A stretch of DNA of 64,000 nucleotides from Ahaetulla prasina (GCF_028640845.1 NC_080543.1:95221825-95285824), one strand, 5' to 3'; numbered from the stretch's first letter, positions 11,765 to 49,795 are shown. Translations and numbers: made by a program. The notes: generated from the letters alone by a model not told the origin.

Positions 11765-12045
11765 GGATGGAGGTTTTTTTGTGCTCTGATTGGCTGGGGA
11801 TGTGTCCTGTTTGGGTGGGGGCTTGGTTGTGCTCAATTTAGTCTGTGTTGCAGGGGGATTTGAGCTGGTGAGCTGCATAGCTGTTGTTTGGCTTTGTGGT
11901 GGTGCTACATCTATGTCTACATCTACAACAGCTATGCAGCTCACCAGCTCAAATCCCCTGCAACACAGACTAAATTGAGCACAAACCAAGCCCCCACCCA
12001 AACAGGACACACCCCAGCCAATCAGAGCACAAAAAACCTCCATCC
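11765..12045. repeat. Long inverted repeat, about 121-bp arms and 37-bp spacer
   Basis: Arms 11765-11887 and 11925-12045 are reverse complements except for a few 1-nt indels. Shared words include GTGCTCTGATTGGCTGGGG and GAGCTGGTGAGCTGCATAGC. The spacer is itself made of CTACATCTATG-like repeats. CCAATCAGAGCAC is also repeated beyond the right arm (12044-12056). Confidence 0.88.
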
Positions 12046-12271
12046 AATCAGAGCACAGCCAAGCTCCCACCCAATCAGTTCAAACCCCCACTAGCAGTTA
12101 AAAGGAAGAAACAGCTGCGATCACACATTGCTCCCAGAAGCACGAAGCTGAAGCCTGAAGATGACGAATGAGACTTCGTCGAAACGTTGCCAAGACATTT
12201 CCAATTTTACACGGGAGAAAACCCGAACAACCAAAGACCTACATACAAACACCCGTGAAAACCTCAGAAAA

Positions 12272-12280
<9 letters not shown>
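12046..12280 (+). mobile_element. Unclassified retroelement end next to the inverted repeat
   Basis: GC-balanced sequence ending in CGAAACGTTGCCAAGACATT and AGAAAACCCGAACAACC. I associate this type of text with interspersed squamate elements (possibly Penelope- or DIRS-like termini), but I cannot assign it. The inverted repeat at 11765 may be part of the same element. Confidence 0.35.

Positions 12281-12319
<39 letters not shown>
12281..12319. repeat. (AC)n microsatellite
   Basis: About 19 uninterrupted AC units following ATATATAT. Confidence 0.97.
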
Positions 12320-12322
<3 letters not shown>

Positions 12323-12725
12323 TAAATAAATTTGCAAAATTATTTATTTATTTATTTAATTAATTAGATTTTTATACCGCCCTTCTCCTGAAGGACTCAG
12401 GGCGGTTTACAGCCAGATAAAACAGAACAACAATAAATAAATACAAGATAAAATAATATTTAAAAAAATTATTAAATTTGGCCCAGATTAAAATATATTT
12501 AAAACAGTAAAACCCACTAAAAATTTAAAAACTGAATAAAAATATCTAAAATTCTATGCCAGTCCTGCGCGAATAAATAAATATGTCTTCAGCTCGCGGC
12601 GAAAGGTTCGAAGGTCAGGAAGTTGACTGAGTCCTGGGGGAAGTTCATTCCAGAGGGTGGGAGCCCCCACAGAGAAGGCCCTTCCTCTGGGGGCCGCCAG
12701 CCGACATTGCTTGGCGGACGGCACC

Positions 12726-13244
12726 TGTTGTGTCTTGCCCGCCCTCAGAGCAGCCGGGGCCTTCTTATCTGCTCCCGAACACGGAGGAATGTATGCCTCC
12801 CGGCCCCAGTCCTGGCTCCATGCCCAGACAAACTGCAGAAGAAGGAGCACCTCCCGGCCCCAGCCCTGACTCCATGCCCAGGCAAACAGAGCAGCTAGAC
12901 CCCTCCCCCTCCTCCACAGCATGTGAGCCTGAGGAGGGTTTATTACCAACAGCTGATTGGAGTGACCCTCGCATCAGAAGATTGGATAGGCGGAGGCAAC
13001 AGAAGGAAGGGAGGGGCAGGCCTTAATGAGTGCTGAGTCATGGAGCCACACCCCATGGCCTATATAAAGGATCTGCTTTCTGGCAGTCTCTAAGTCAGGC
13101 AAAAGTCGAACTTATCTTGCTGAAGTCACTTACTGGTCTCCTGCCTGCTCTGAGGACTTTGCTAGGACTTTGGGCAGAGCTGCAGAGGCAAGCCTGATTC
13201 GGATTTCCCTGACCCAGCCGTCAGCGGAGGAGTGGGACACGACA
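12726..13244 (+). mobile_element. Solo LTR (519 bp) nested in CR1/L3
   Basis: It starts TGTTGTGTC and ends GACACGACA (TG...CA with imperfect inverted ends). It is flanked by the 5-bp duplication GCACC at 12721-12725 and 13245-13249. Removing it restores the CR1/L3 sequence order seen at 7480-7560. A TATATAAAGG box lies at 13061-13070. An internal tandem repeat of about 60 bp (CCCGGCCCCAG... twice) is present at about 12798-12880. No internal retroviral or Gypsy coding region remains. Confidence 0.9.
13061..13070 (+). promoter_or_regulatory. TATA box of the solo LTR
   Basis: TATATAAAGG, placed about 185 bp before the LTR end, with GC-rich sequence upstream. It would read on the + strand, the same direction as UBE3A. 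Confidence 0.6.
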
Positions 13245-13249
13245 GCACC

Positions 13250-14025
13250 CTAAGGAGTCCCTCTCTGTGAGAGCACAAGGGTCGGTGGGAGGCAATCGGT
13301 AGCAGTAGGCGGTCCGGTAAGTAACCCGGCCCTAAGCCATGGAGCGCTTTAAAGGTAGTAACCAACACCTTGAAGTGCACCCGAAAGACCACAGGTAGCC
13401 AGTGCAGCCTGCACAGGAGTGGTGTCACATGGGAGCCACGAGCGGCTCCCTCTATCACCCGCGCAGCCTCATTCTGAACCAACTGGAGCCTCCGGGTGCT
13501 CTTCAAGGGGAGCCCCATGTAGAGAGCATTGCAGTAATCCAAGCGAGAGGTAACAAGAGCAGGAGTGACCGTGCATAGGGCATCCCGGTCAAGGAAGGGG
13601 CGCAACTGGCGAATCAGGCAGCCCTGATAAAAAGTTCTCCTGGAGACGGTCGTCAAGTGATCTTCAAAAGACAACCGCCCGTCCAGGAGAACGCCCAAGT
13701 TGCGCACCCTCTCCATCGGGGCCAATGACTCGCCCCCAACAGTCAGCTGGGGCCGCAGCTGACTGTACCAGGGTGCCGGCATCCACAACCACTCCGTCTT
13801 GGAGGGATTGAGCTTGAGCCTGTTTCTCCCCATCCAGACCCGTACGGCTTCCAGACACCGGGACAGTACTTCGATAGCTTCGTTGGGGTGGCCTGGGGTG
13901 GAGAAGTACAGCTGCCTATCATCAGCATACAGTTGGTACCTCACCCCAAAACCACTGATGATCTCACCCAGAGGCTTCATATAGATGTTGAACAGGAGAG
14001 GCAAGAGAATTGACCCCTGCGGCAC
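13250..14025 (-). pseudogene. CR1/L3 ORF2 RT palm and thumb
   Basis: It opens with PQGSILLPLLFNIYM and has the catalytic YADD box (RYQLYADDRQLYF), then KLNPSKTEWLW and NLGVLLDGRLSFEDHL. The open frame runs on into the inserted LTR to 13162, so its last residues are not LINE sequence. Confidence 0.88.
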
Positions 14026-14026
14026 C

Positions 14027-14635
14027 CTACAAGTGAGGCACCTCAGGGTCGATCCTGCCCCCCTGCCAACACCGTCTGCGACCGGTCAGAGAGATAGGAG
14101 GAGAACCACCGATAAACGGTGCCTCCCACTCCCAAACTCTCCGCCGGTGCAGCAGGATACCATGGTTGATGGTATCAAAAGCCGCTGAGAGGTCTAATAG
14201 GACCAGGGCAGAGGAATAACCCCTATCCCTGGCCCTCCAGAGATCATCAACCAACGCGACCAAAGCCGTCTCCGTACTGTATACGGGCCGAAAGCCGGAC
14301 TGGAACGGATCTAGATAGACAGTTTCATCCAGGTATTGGGGTAATTGACGTGCCACCACACTCTCTACAACCTTCGCCACAAAACGAAGGTTGGAGACCA
14401 GACGATAGTTTCTTAAAACAGCTGGGTCCAGGGAAGGCTTCTTGAGGAGGGGTCTCACCACCACCTCTTTCAAGGCAGCAGGAAAAACCCCTTCCAACAA
14501 AGAAGCATTAATAATCCCCCGGAGCCAGCCTCGTGTCACCTGCGTGGCCAGTACCAGCCAGGAGGGACACGGGTCCAGTAAACATGTGGTGGCATTCAAC
14601 TTCCCCAACAACCTGTCCATGTCCTCAGGAGCCAC
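14027..14635 (-). pseudogene. CR1/L3 ORF2 reverse-transcriptase fingers
   Basis: It contains LLDPCPSWLV, VVESVVARQLPQYLD and LVLLDLSAAFDTINHGILL, the conserved RT finger/palm motifs of non-LTR elements. The frame degrades after the last motif and shifts relative to the next segment. Confidence 0.85.
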
Positions 14636-14704
14636 AGGGTCAAATCCATCCCAAACAGTCTCAACAAGACGAGTCTCCGACCTCTCACCTGGATCTACCC
14701 AATT

Positions 14705-15616
14705 TTAATCCAACCCATCCCAAAGCTGAACGATTTTATCATATAGATAACCACTAAACTCCTCAGCATGCCCTTGTAATGGGTCCTCCTGCACCTCCTG
14801 TTGAAGGAGAGAGCGGGTCACCCGAAACAGGGCGGCCGGGTGGTTATCTGCCGACGCAATGAGGGAGGAAACGTAGAAATGCTTTGCTTCCCTCAATGCT
14901 ACTAGGTAGGTCCTACTATAGGACCTAACTAGTGTCCGGTCAGCTTCCGAACGGCTGGATCTCCAAGCACTCTCTAGGCGTCTTCTCCAGCGTTTCATCT
15001 CCCGCAGCTCCTCGGAGAACCAAGGAGCTGGTTGAGACCTACGCCAGGTCAGAGGCCGCAAAGGCACGACACGGTCTAGAGCCCCAGCTGCGGCCAGTTC
15101 CCAAGCCGCGACTAGTTCTTCAGCCGTGCCGTGGGCCAGACCCTCAGGTAACAGCCCAAGCTCCATCAGGAACCTCTCCGGGTCCATCAGGCGCCTGGGA
15201 CGGAACCAACGTATTGGTCCCGTCTCCCTGCGGTGTTGAGTGGCGGTCCAAAAGTCCAGACGAAGGAGAGAATGATCTGACCGTGACAAAGGCTTGTTGA
15301 CTAGATCTCCTAAGTCCAGATCATTCAGCCACTGTCCAGAGATAAAAATCAGATCCAGTGTGCCTCCCCCAATGTGAGTAGGGCCATCAACTACTTGCGT
15401 CAGGTCCAAGGCCATCATGGAGGCCATAAACTCCCGAGCCGTCGTCGATGACATGCCGGTCGATGGCAAGTTAAAGTCCCCCATGACCATAAGTCTGGGG
15501 GTCTCAGCCGCCACCCCGGCAAGCACCTCCAACAGCTCGGGCAGGGCTGTTGTCACGCAGCAAGGAGCCAGGTACGTGACCAACAAGCCCATCTGACCCC
15601 TATGACCCCACTTCAC
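14705..15616 (-). pseudogene. CR1/L3 ORF2 endonuclease part
   Basis: The 303-codon frame has the apurinic-type endonuclease motifs LMVMGDFNLPS (catalytic DFN region) and LSRSDHSLLRL (SDH catalytic motif), followed by a linker rich in R and L. The beginning of the domain is missing, so the frame is a 5'-truncated remnant. Confidence 0.85.
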
Positions 15617-18600
15617 AAAGAGGGATTTTTGCTTTACTCTAGTTTACATCTACATAGTTTACTCTATGTAGTTTACAAAAATTAAATAGAATGTATGTAG
15701 TGCATATGTACGTCAATAGTTTTTACAGAAGCTTCCACCAGACAGTATGTTTGAAGATTTTGCTGTTAGGATAAAGAAAGCAGGACAACTATTAAACTCT
15801 GTAACAGACAGAAGCAAGCTAAGTATATGACATCTTAACTTATTTGATTGGTTTGAAATCAGTGAAATCCCTAGTTCAACTCAAAATGGTTAAGGTTTGT
15901 CTGGAGGACAGGAGTATTTTTGTTCACACCTGCTTTCCAGATGCTTCTATCCAAAATCTTCATAATCTGTTGCCATTGGTATGTTGGCTTGAACTAACAA
16001 AAATTTCAGACTGCCCAAAACAGTCATCCATTAGGAGAACCAAGTCAGATTCACTACTAAACTTGCAACAACTGCAATGATTGGTACCCTAACATCATGA
16101 TATTGGTGAAATGGACTTTCAGATTTGGAGGTTTACTTTGGCTCATTATGTCTTAGTTCAAATGCTCAAAAATATAGGAAAAATTACTCCCCCCCCCCTT
16201 TCAATTTCCAGGTTTCCCCCAACAAAAGTTGTTTGTGATATCAAACTATAGTTAATGCTGGTTTTTTTAAATGAAAAAAGATACATAGATGAGAGTAGTA
16301 AGCTAAAACATATATATTGATGACATTAACATTTTGAACAAATATCATGATTATTGAATAATAGAATGATGCCATATAATTGTTTATCATTATAAGTTTT
16401 ATGATGAGTTATATTTGTTTTTCCGTATTAAATATATCTGATTGTGAAGAATTGTTCAGATTTGTATATGACACACTGGTGTGTGATTAGTTATATATAA
16501 TGGCTGGGCACACTTGGAAAATAATTAGATAAAAGGTGTTTGAATCCCTTGTGAGCATGAGATCAGCACTTATCTGCTATTCATTAAAGAAGGTCATTTT
16601 AAAGCTTCTGAGCAATGCTAAAAAGTTGTAGTTGCTTTAAGAAATCCCCTCATTAAAATTAAAACAATTCTTAAGTATAAGTTATTTTTGAAAGGTAAAC
16701 AGCTTGATTAATTTTTATCCTGCTCTAAGGATATAAAAGGAAATTTGATTTAATAGTGACTATGTTTGCATATAGTGCTGAACTATGATTTAGCACAGTT
16801 GGGTTGATGCTCTAGGAATGCAGATAAAATGTTGGACAGAAATGAACATCTTTCTTGCTGGGTCCAGCTAGAAGGAGATTCTTGGCAAGTTTACCATATT
16901 TGTTTCAAATAATTTTTTTTAATAAGAATTTGTATTTTGTTTAACCAGCTACTTTAAAAATTTTGATTTAATATTGATTTGTTTCAACATTAACTGAGAT
17001 TTGTTTTACACCAGGGGATTAATCCAAAATTATTTAAAAGTCAAGCTATATTAGATGAAAGTCATCCTTTGGGTGAATTTAAAGAAGAAAGACTCTGGGG
17101 AAAATAACACTATCAGAAAAATAATCAAAAATGTGCAGGCAGTCCATGGTTTGTAATCTGCATATAGTCCTAAACCCTTCAAATTCATGCCAGCAAAATT
17201 CAATATCATATTTAGAAATAAGAACACTTTTTAACTGTAAACATATATTTAATATTTTAAAAGGGGTATAGTTATTGCTGATAGTTGCCTTACATCCTTT
17301 AGCCTCTGAAAACAAAAAACTCTAGTCTATCACAATAGAAATATTTTTGTTTATTTTTGCTGTATTTTTAATATAGTGAGCGAATTATAAAGCCTTGAAT
17401 GCTACGGAAAGTTTTGTTGTTGTTGCTTGTTGAATTTTGAGTAGAGAATTTCAACTAATAATTAAAAATTAGAAGTTCTAGCTTTATTTTACATAAAAGG
17501 AGATACATATTACTACCCCATGAATTAAGTGACTTTAAAAGCAACCAGGATTTGGGAACAGTTTTCAAATAGTACTATAATTCTTTATTCAGTTTTTAAA
17601 ATTATAAGGAAACACTTTGAGGGGCATGGTAGCCATATTTTTAAAATACAGATTATCAGACCATAGGATTAGTACTAGAGGAATTATTGTTTTTAAAAGG
17701 CCAGGCTTCCAATCCCTATACTTTACTACTTCTCAAAATGCGTGCATTTTCAATTTTATATTCTGCCTTTCCATTAAATGTAGGGTTTTGCACAGCCAAC
17801 AATAAATGAGAGCTTCCAGTGTGTTTATTTTAAACTTTTATAAGACATCTAATAAAATCACATCACTAAAACAGAAAAAGCATATCCTGGATTAAAACTT
17901 TTTTGTGCTTGGATGGCAAACACAAGCTTGAATAAAGCATGTTGTAATATGTTGTTTCTTAACTCCCCTTAACAATCTTAAGGATAAATTCTCTTTTCAT
18001 ATTGCTATTAATTATGCCTCTGATAGTGGTAAAACAGTAAGAAGACTCATTCCAGAGAATCATAGTGCCTAGCTAAATATACATGAAAATATGTGATCTT
18101 TTAAAAGCTTCATAAGACAAGGATGCGCAATATGTGGAGTTCTAAACTAAAGCTATCAGCAACAATCACTATTGGTCATGCTGACTGAAATTGATAAGAA
18201 TGGCACAGGTTGCCCATTGCTACTCTTGATCTTATTGATTATAATCAGTATTTATAGTCATTCTTAGAAGTGACCAGCAACTAATAAATTTGTTATAGCA
18301 AGGAAATTGAAACCAGTTACTAAATGATTATCATATTCTGAATTAACTAAAAGTTTTCAAAACTTTTAAATATCAATGTGCTTCCTTTCAAATACTTTAA
18401 GTGAAAGAATAAAGAAACACATATTTAGGCATTAGACTTAGCTTTGGAAGTAGATTGTTGGCCACCACCAAAATTTGGGAAGGCAGATTAAGAATTAATT
18501 CACCAAACTGCGAATCAGTTCATTCAAAGGAAATATTACTCAATTAAGTTTATGGCATACAGTTGCATTAAATATCAGTTTCTCATTGGTGATTCAAGTA

Positions 18601-19074
18601 TTTCCTAAATCATGCTGAATGCTAACTTAATGCTTAAATGCTTACAAATGTTAGTTGTATATTAAAAATCTTACTACAAAAGATATCTTTTTTTCAAGTT
18701 GATACCTTTCCCCACCCCAATTCCTGCTGCAATTTCAATCCAGAACCCAAGATTTTGTGCACTTTGGTACAAGGATTATTTAGCCTTTGAGATAATAACA
18801 ATGTACTTATGGGATATTGGATGTAGATTTTATTATAAGCTGTACATTTTTATTTTTGTAAAATAAAATCTACTTTCTTTTACATACTGCTGTCAGAAAC
18901 TTTTTTTAAAAAAAGATTGAAATATAACTTGTAATTCACAGCTTTTTTTAAAAAAAAATATTGAGTGTAGAAACAGTATTTCCCAAGTGAGCCTATAAAG
19001 AGGCTAGCATTGAGTTTATGTATTTTAAATTATACATCACTATTTCAAAAATTAAATAAGATAATATATTTTAG
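15617..19074. other. UBE3A intron 1, no gene or young repeat seen
   Basis: AT-rich intron. The longer frames (for example 15844-16080) have no protein signature. No repeat with clear ends was recognised. Confidence 0.5.
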
Positions 19075-19143
19075 GTCTGCAACCCACCAAAGGCTATTTG
19101 GCAACTGTGCAAGAACATTCTGCTGAAGCAATAGAAAAACATG
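19075..19143 (+). other. UBE3A: Probable 5' UTR exon of UBE3A
   Basis: A T-rich stretch ending TTTTAG precedes a 69-nt segment that ends at a consensus GTAAGT donor (19144). The segment looks more balanced in composition than the AT-rich intron around it. Its last three bases are ATG. Joined to the next exon at 23024, this makes a minimal upstream frame ATG-CAT-TGT-TAA (Met-His-Cys-stop). It contributes no UBE3A protein sequence. The call rests on splice signals and composition; conservation was not tested. Confidence 0.6.
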
Positions 19144-21669
19144 GTAAGTAGAATAGTTATATCTTGATTACTATATTCCTAGTAGCAAAAATAACTCCAC
19201 TTACTAAATCTAACTTATAGAAATATTTACAAAGGTATTTATAATCTTCAGTTGCTAAGTATCCATTTTCATGTAATATGCAGGTGTCTATGGAATGTAA
19301 GTATTTACCTGTAATAATTGTAAGAAGGGACTTACATTGTTTGATAGCAGTTCTACTTGAATGTTATATGCCAATTGTTTATGGATAGAATACAAATTGA
19401 GCCACTTTTATTTTAATTTAACTGTTTAATGAACTTTCATAACACAGAAATGGATTTCATACATTTTGTATGTCTAAAATGTATGGTCATCCATCTGTTA
19501 TGCTTTTTGTTCCAATAATTTATTTGTATACTAAAAATATTCCTGCTTGTTTCCTTAGAATAATGCTAAAACTAATTTTATACCTATTAGCTCTAATTAA
19601 ATGAGTTTTAGTCTACTTTTACAATAAAAAGCCATCGAGTTTCTTTGTAGTTCAGTTTGTTATATCTGAAAAAATGCATGCTGAAACTGAAACACGACGT
19701 TTGCTGAAGGGAAGTTTCTAATACACAGTTTTAAAGAATCATTTAGTCTATTTTTCTATGTAAGAGCATATGGCTCTTATATCATGTTCTCTACTAATAT
19801 TTCTATATTGCTAGCAATTTATTTTTCACTAAAAACTTATTATACCTGAGGCAAAAGATACAACTAATTCAATTATATCTCTCTTCTCTGACCAAAATTA
19901 TGGATTTTAAATGCAGCCTGTATATTGAAAAAGTCCGTGTATGCAACTGCTGTTTCCAACCAAATGCAAATAAACAAAGTTGTAGTCTTTCCAATTGGAT
20001 TCCTATATGTGTATAGCAAAATACAAGAACCTGGCATTCTATCTATATTGGTACCCAACCAGACGTATATGTACTGTATTTATAACATTCTCCGTAATCT
20101 ACAGTATACGAACAAAGCTTCTCCATTTAGATTATTAAAGCAGCAATGTCTTTACAAGGCTTACACAACTTTAGAAATTGTTCCAAACTCTAACCCAACT
20201 GTCTCCTCATGACTTCCAATGCATAGTCACTTTCCTTCATCCATGCAAAAACCTGAAGACCGTTGCTTTGTTTGCACTTCAATGTATTGTGATGCATCTC
20301 TTTTATTGCACAGCCATAATTTGTGAATACCTTAAGAAATTTTTTGGGATTCAAGCCAACTTAATTTTTAATTTAAGAAAAATTAAATAGTAGTATCAAA
20401 GGGCAGATCATGTCACATTTTCCAGTGTTGTCACTATTGAGCTGTTTTACTCGCTGTGTAGAGTTTGATAGCCTGAACAGGCAATACCTTACAATTTTTT
20501 TATCTCTGCTTTTTGATAATCCCACTTTATAACTAATTTATAGCTTATAGTATTCTAGTTTACAAAATGTTTTAAATTGTTAAAACAATTTAAAACCAAC
20601 AATTAAGAATTATATATTAAAAGCAATAAGGTAAGGTAATAGAAACGTATAAGACATCGTCTGGTTCTGTTTCAGCAATGGATGTCTTCAGTTGGAGAGA
20701 AGAAAGCCAATGGGAGGCCTCAGGGTACTGTGGGTACGAGTATTGCTGAATAATCACTGGCTGATAGCGACATGACAGAGTAGAAGATCAGCCTTACGTT
20801 TGATATCAGTGAAGCCAAACTGCAGGAAACAATTGACAAGTAAGCTTGAAACTACTGCAAATATGTGGGAAGAGTCAAAGCATGTCAAACTGTATTGCCC
20901 TCTTTTAATATTTTTTGTAAGTAATAGAACAATAGAAAACAATGGTTATCAAACCTTACCTTAGGGTAAAAAGAATGCTGCATATCTTGTGAATGAAGAC
21001 ACAGCAAGTTGCATTGAATTACATATTGCCAAGAATGCAGTCGCTGAATTCATATTCTTATGATTTTTATTATGTATCTATTTTTTATATATTCCTTGAC
21101 TTTTATATCAGTGGGGATGCAGTCCATTGACAATTAATGTCATTCTGATTAGTGGGTTAGCATTTTATCTGCTAGTGCATTCATAATATTTAATCCTTGT
21201 TAGCCAGCTCACATTTGTGAGATGGGTCGCTATGTAAATCAATTCAATATTTTAAAAAGACAAGTCTGAAAAAGGATAGAAAATTCATGCCAATCTCATG
21301 ATTGGGCCTGAAGCTCTGTCTCATGTTATTAGAAAAACTGTGGTTCTAGATCAGAGGCAGATGACCTCTAGAGGCCTGACTACAACTACTATCATCTGTA
21401 ATCTTCAATCATACCAGTTGGGTTGATGAAATATTCACAAATGATGATCAAAATTTGAAAATATATGTATGTTATTTGTAATTTATTCATCTATTGAGCT
21501 TAGGATAAATATTGAAACAGAGCTTTTGCAAATAAATATTTTCTGCCACTCTAATTTTACCCATCAAAATCCATCTTTCACTCACTTATAGTGATTTTGA
21601 GATTAAAAAATATCCCAATGTAGGCATGAAGAACAATCTTGTGCTCTGCTGCACTTCTAAGTTGACCTA
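19144..21669. other. UBE3A intron, nothing recognised
   Basis: AT-rich intron with chance open frames only. No exon-like block with both splice signals and coding character was noticed. Confidence 0.45.
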
Positions 21670-21985
21670 TACAGGTATTCCTTGCTTAACAAGTCATTAG
21701 GGCTGGTAACACTGCCGCTCAGTGACGTAGTCATTAACACACAATGTCATGTCACCATATTGACATACAGTAGTGGTTGCAACAGTTCTGGTCACTGTCA
21801 TTAAGCAAATCCTACTTGGTCATTAGGTGTGATGTCATATGATCATATTTCCCACCTCCTGCCAGCTTCCTAATTGACTTTGCTTGTGGAAAGCCAGAAG
21901 TAAAGGTTGCAAATGGCAATCATGTGACCACAGGATGCTGCAATCATAATTGTAAGCCAGTTGCCAGTGCCCGAATTGTGAACAA
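21670..21985 (+). mobile_element. Degenerate family A TIR element
   Basis: It starts TATACAGGTATTCCTTGCTTA and contains TTGACTTTGCTTGTGGAAAG and GATCATATTTCC. The order matches the family but divergence is high, and the right end fades around TTGTGAACAAATTAT. Confidence 0.6.
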
Positions 21986-23023
21986 ATTATTGCAAGATTA
22001 TTATGATAGCTTCTCCAGTAAAAATAGGGTTCAGCTCAATTCTAACAAAATAAAAAGATGTTTTTTTGATCCTCCTGCCCAAAGCCAAAACATATAAAAC
22101 TTAAGAAAGTGCCTATCCTGAACTTCAAAAAACAGTTGTTTAACTATTACTCTTTTTCATAAGGAAGGTTTTAATTTTATTAGAAAAGGTCTCGTTAAAC
22201 CATTGAAGCTAATTCTTTAGATATAAGGAGGAATTTCTTGCAATGAGAAATAAAGGGGGGAAAAACAAAAGAATTCACACTCGATGATTTCCACAAGGGA
22301 TCAGTTTAGTCATCTTAGCTAAACCAGTTATTACGTTGCAGAAAGTCCTGGGTTTTAGTCTGTATCCAGAATTCTTTGCAAGGAGTTTGCATTGAAATAA
22401 GTCATTTGAGTTTGCTATTCAGATGTTGATAGGCAGACTCCCCTAATCCTTCATCTTCTCTTCTGAGTACTATTCTGTTTTATAGAACATGAAGCTAGCC
22501 TCTAGGTTTTATTGCATAGTCAAGGAAAATGGTCATCTCTAGCCAGAAAAATCACAAATCAGTTGATGACTAAACTCACCTTCTTAATCTTTGGTACAAA
22601 CTGGAAGCAAACCGATTTCAGCAGTTATGTTGCTTTACAAATGGGATTATGCAGGAAAAGCTTTCAGGAAAAGTGAAAGTTAATTGTCACGTATTTGGAC
22701 CTCTTTATACGGTGTCAATTTACAAATGCTTTAGATGGCATTATTGGATCATAGCAACAACTAGGTCTCTTTTACATATTTGTGTACCAAAAGAAGCAGG
22801 CTTCAGAACTTTATAGAATTTTGCAGATATGAAATGTTGAACTAATCATGTTTTCAAAATGACTTCTGCCAAGAATGGCTTTTTACTGACCTAACAAATA
22901 TTCTTTGTTCAAGAATATTTCAGAGTTGAATATAAAAGTCAAAATAGCTCTTAAAAACTGAACTATTGGGGAAAAAATGGATATAGAGTATATAAATTAA
23001 TTACCATATGTTTATTTATTTAG

Positions 23024-23118
23024 CATTGTTAAGCCTATGCTTGGCTCAGTACAAGAGGACTGGCGAGAACGTATTTTTAATCAACGACACAAAATTGTGA
23101 TCACCCCAATGTCACCGA

Positions 23119-23138
<20 letters not shown>
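23024..23138 (+). CDS. UBE3A: UBE3A exon with long-isoform start codon (coding 23119-23138)
   Basis: The acceptor is TTTATTTAG (ends 23023) and the donor is GTAAAT (23139). The last 20 nt encode MATACK plus two bases of R7, matching the start of the known UBE3A isoform beginning MATACKR. The start codon at 23119-23121 has C at -3 and G at +4, a mediocre context. An upstream frame opening at 23037 runs in another frame across this start and stops at 23133-23135. The first 95 nt are 5' UTR. Confidence 0.93.
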
Positions 23139-48277
<25,139 letters not shown>

Positions 48278-49520
48278 TGAATTAAATAAAAGGGATAAAA
48301 CGATTGGTGGCAATGGTGTCCCTGTCCAAAAATCAATAAGAGAAAACCCACAAAAGGCCATAAGCTATAGCAAGCAAGCTACCGTAGTCACCTGTATTTG
48401 GGCCTCCCTTCTTCACTTGGGGACTCTGGGCTGGAACAGCAGATTTCAGCTGCTTCTATGAACAAATTATTTTCTTTTAGCGTGAAAGTGTTACATATTC
48501 TTTCACTTGTATGTACAGAGAGGTTTTCCTGAATATTTATTTTAAAGGGTTAAATCACTTTTGCTTGTGTTTTATTACTGCTTGAAGTTGAGCCTTTTTG
48601 AGTATTTACAAGAAAACAAAACTGTACTCTCCCAAGGAAAATATTGCCATCATTTGTAGATTGTGTAACCTTTAAGTATGTGCTACATTTTTGTCCCAGT
48701 TATCAAATCAAAATCGGGAACTGTACTTTTTGAACAGTTTTGCTTTTGAAAATTTAAGTCTTGGAAAACAAAATGGTGTGATGCAATGACTGCTGTTCTA
48801 GCCCCCAAAGACATTTGTGGAAAAACATTAGAATCAATAAAGATGGAAGGGAGAACTTGGAATGTTAAATTACAGCCTTCAGACCTTTACTTTTAGCCAC
48901 AGCACAACAATTAAACAAAAACAAAAAGTCATTTCATTATATATGTTGTCTTTCACATGTCTTGTCTTATAGCATACCGGGTTTTTAATTAGCAAGATTT
49001 CTAGCCGTATAAAAATGTGAGCATAGTTATTTTCACCTTTTTTTCTTTTTAAGAAAAAAGTGCATTTCAGCCAAACAACTTTAGAATATAGGAATATGTG
49101 GGAGAAATCAGAATGTTGGGTCTATAAACAAAAGCATGTGAAGTGCACTTAAAAAGAAGCTATTGATTTCTCTTACGTTGACATTTTAAATAGACAATTC
49201 AGTCTTCCCTGCAAGCTTTTTTTAAAAAATATATATACTGCTGTTTCTTTATCAAGGCACATGATCAGTGCTGCAGCAAGGAGATGCCTTTTTTTCCCCT
49301 CATCTAGCAACAGGGGGAAATGATTTTTTAAAGGGCACATTTGCATTGTAATACTCCAAGTTATTCATGCAATGTGTAGAAAGTAAATCCTGAATTCACT
49401 TCTCTCTTTTACATGGCGTATCATAAATTCAGAATGTAAAACGTTTACCTTCTACAAAGCATCCCTACACACTGCTCATTGCTGCTATTACAGTATGAAT
49501 AAAAGGATCATACATGTTTT
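48278..49520 (+). other. UBE3A: UBE3A 3' UTR (3' end uncertain)
   Basis: Sequence after the stop codon is AT-rich, has no long open frame and contains no recognised interspersed repeat until a CR1 copy at about 49796. That is the pattern of a conserved 3' UTR. Candidate poly(A) signals AATAAA or ATAAA lie near 48834, 49497, 49637 and 49736. The chosen end follows the 49497 site and is only a guess. Transcripts could run as far as the palindromic signals at 52680-52819. Confidence 0.6.
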
Positions 49521-49795
49521 ATCAAGACAATACAGGTGGTGTTCCTCTCACTGTAAATGTCAGCTGATGTGCAGAAGTGAGCTTGTGCCTTGGTGATAGC
49601 AATAGAAACAGACAATACTTCTGTAACTACAGTGTCAAATAAAATAACAATGCTTGTCCAGTGACAAATTTTAAAAAAGTCATGTTCTTAGTATAATATT
49701 AGGTCCGAATATCATTAGAATTTCTTGGTGAAGAAAAATAAAATCATAGAATAGAAAGACAGAGGCATAGAATCAAGATGACGTGAATGTTAATA

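Larger units (their letters stand above)
12335..15615 (-). mobile_element. CR1/L3-type LINE, 3.3 kb, broken ORF2, split by a solo LTR
   Basis: Read on the - strand it carries an endonuclease domain, a reverse transcriptase and the 3' tail ending in an AAATAAAT-type repeat at 12335-12355. The coding region is broken into frames 15616-14705, 14635-14027 and 14025-13250. The 5' end is truncated or diverged beyond about 15615. A 519-bp LTR (12726-13244) is inserted near the C-terminal end of the RT frame. The element is dead. Confidence 0.9.

Noticed and set aside
10732..12319. CA microsatellites as a CRISPR-like or regulatory array
   Set aside because: Plain dinucleotide repeats in a vertebrate intron, with no spacers.
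12554..12949. 131-codon - strand frame
   Set aside because: It joins solo-LTR sequence to the C-terminal end of the CR1/L3 ORF2 and is not a gene.
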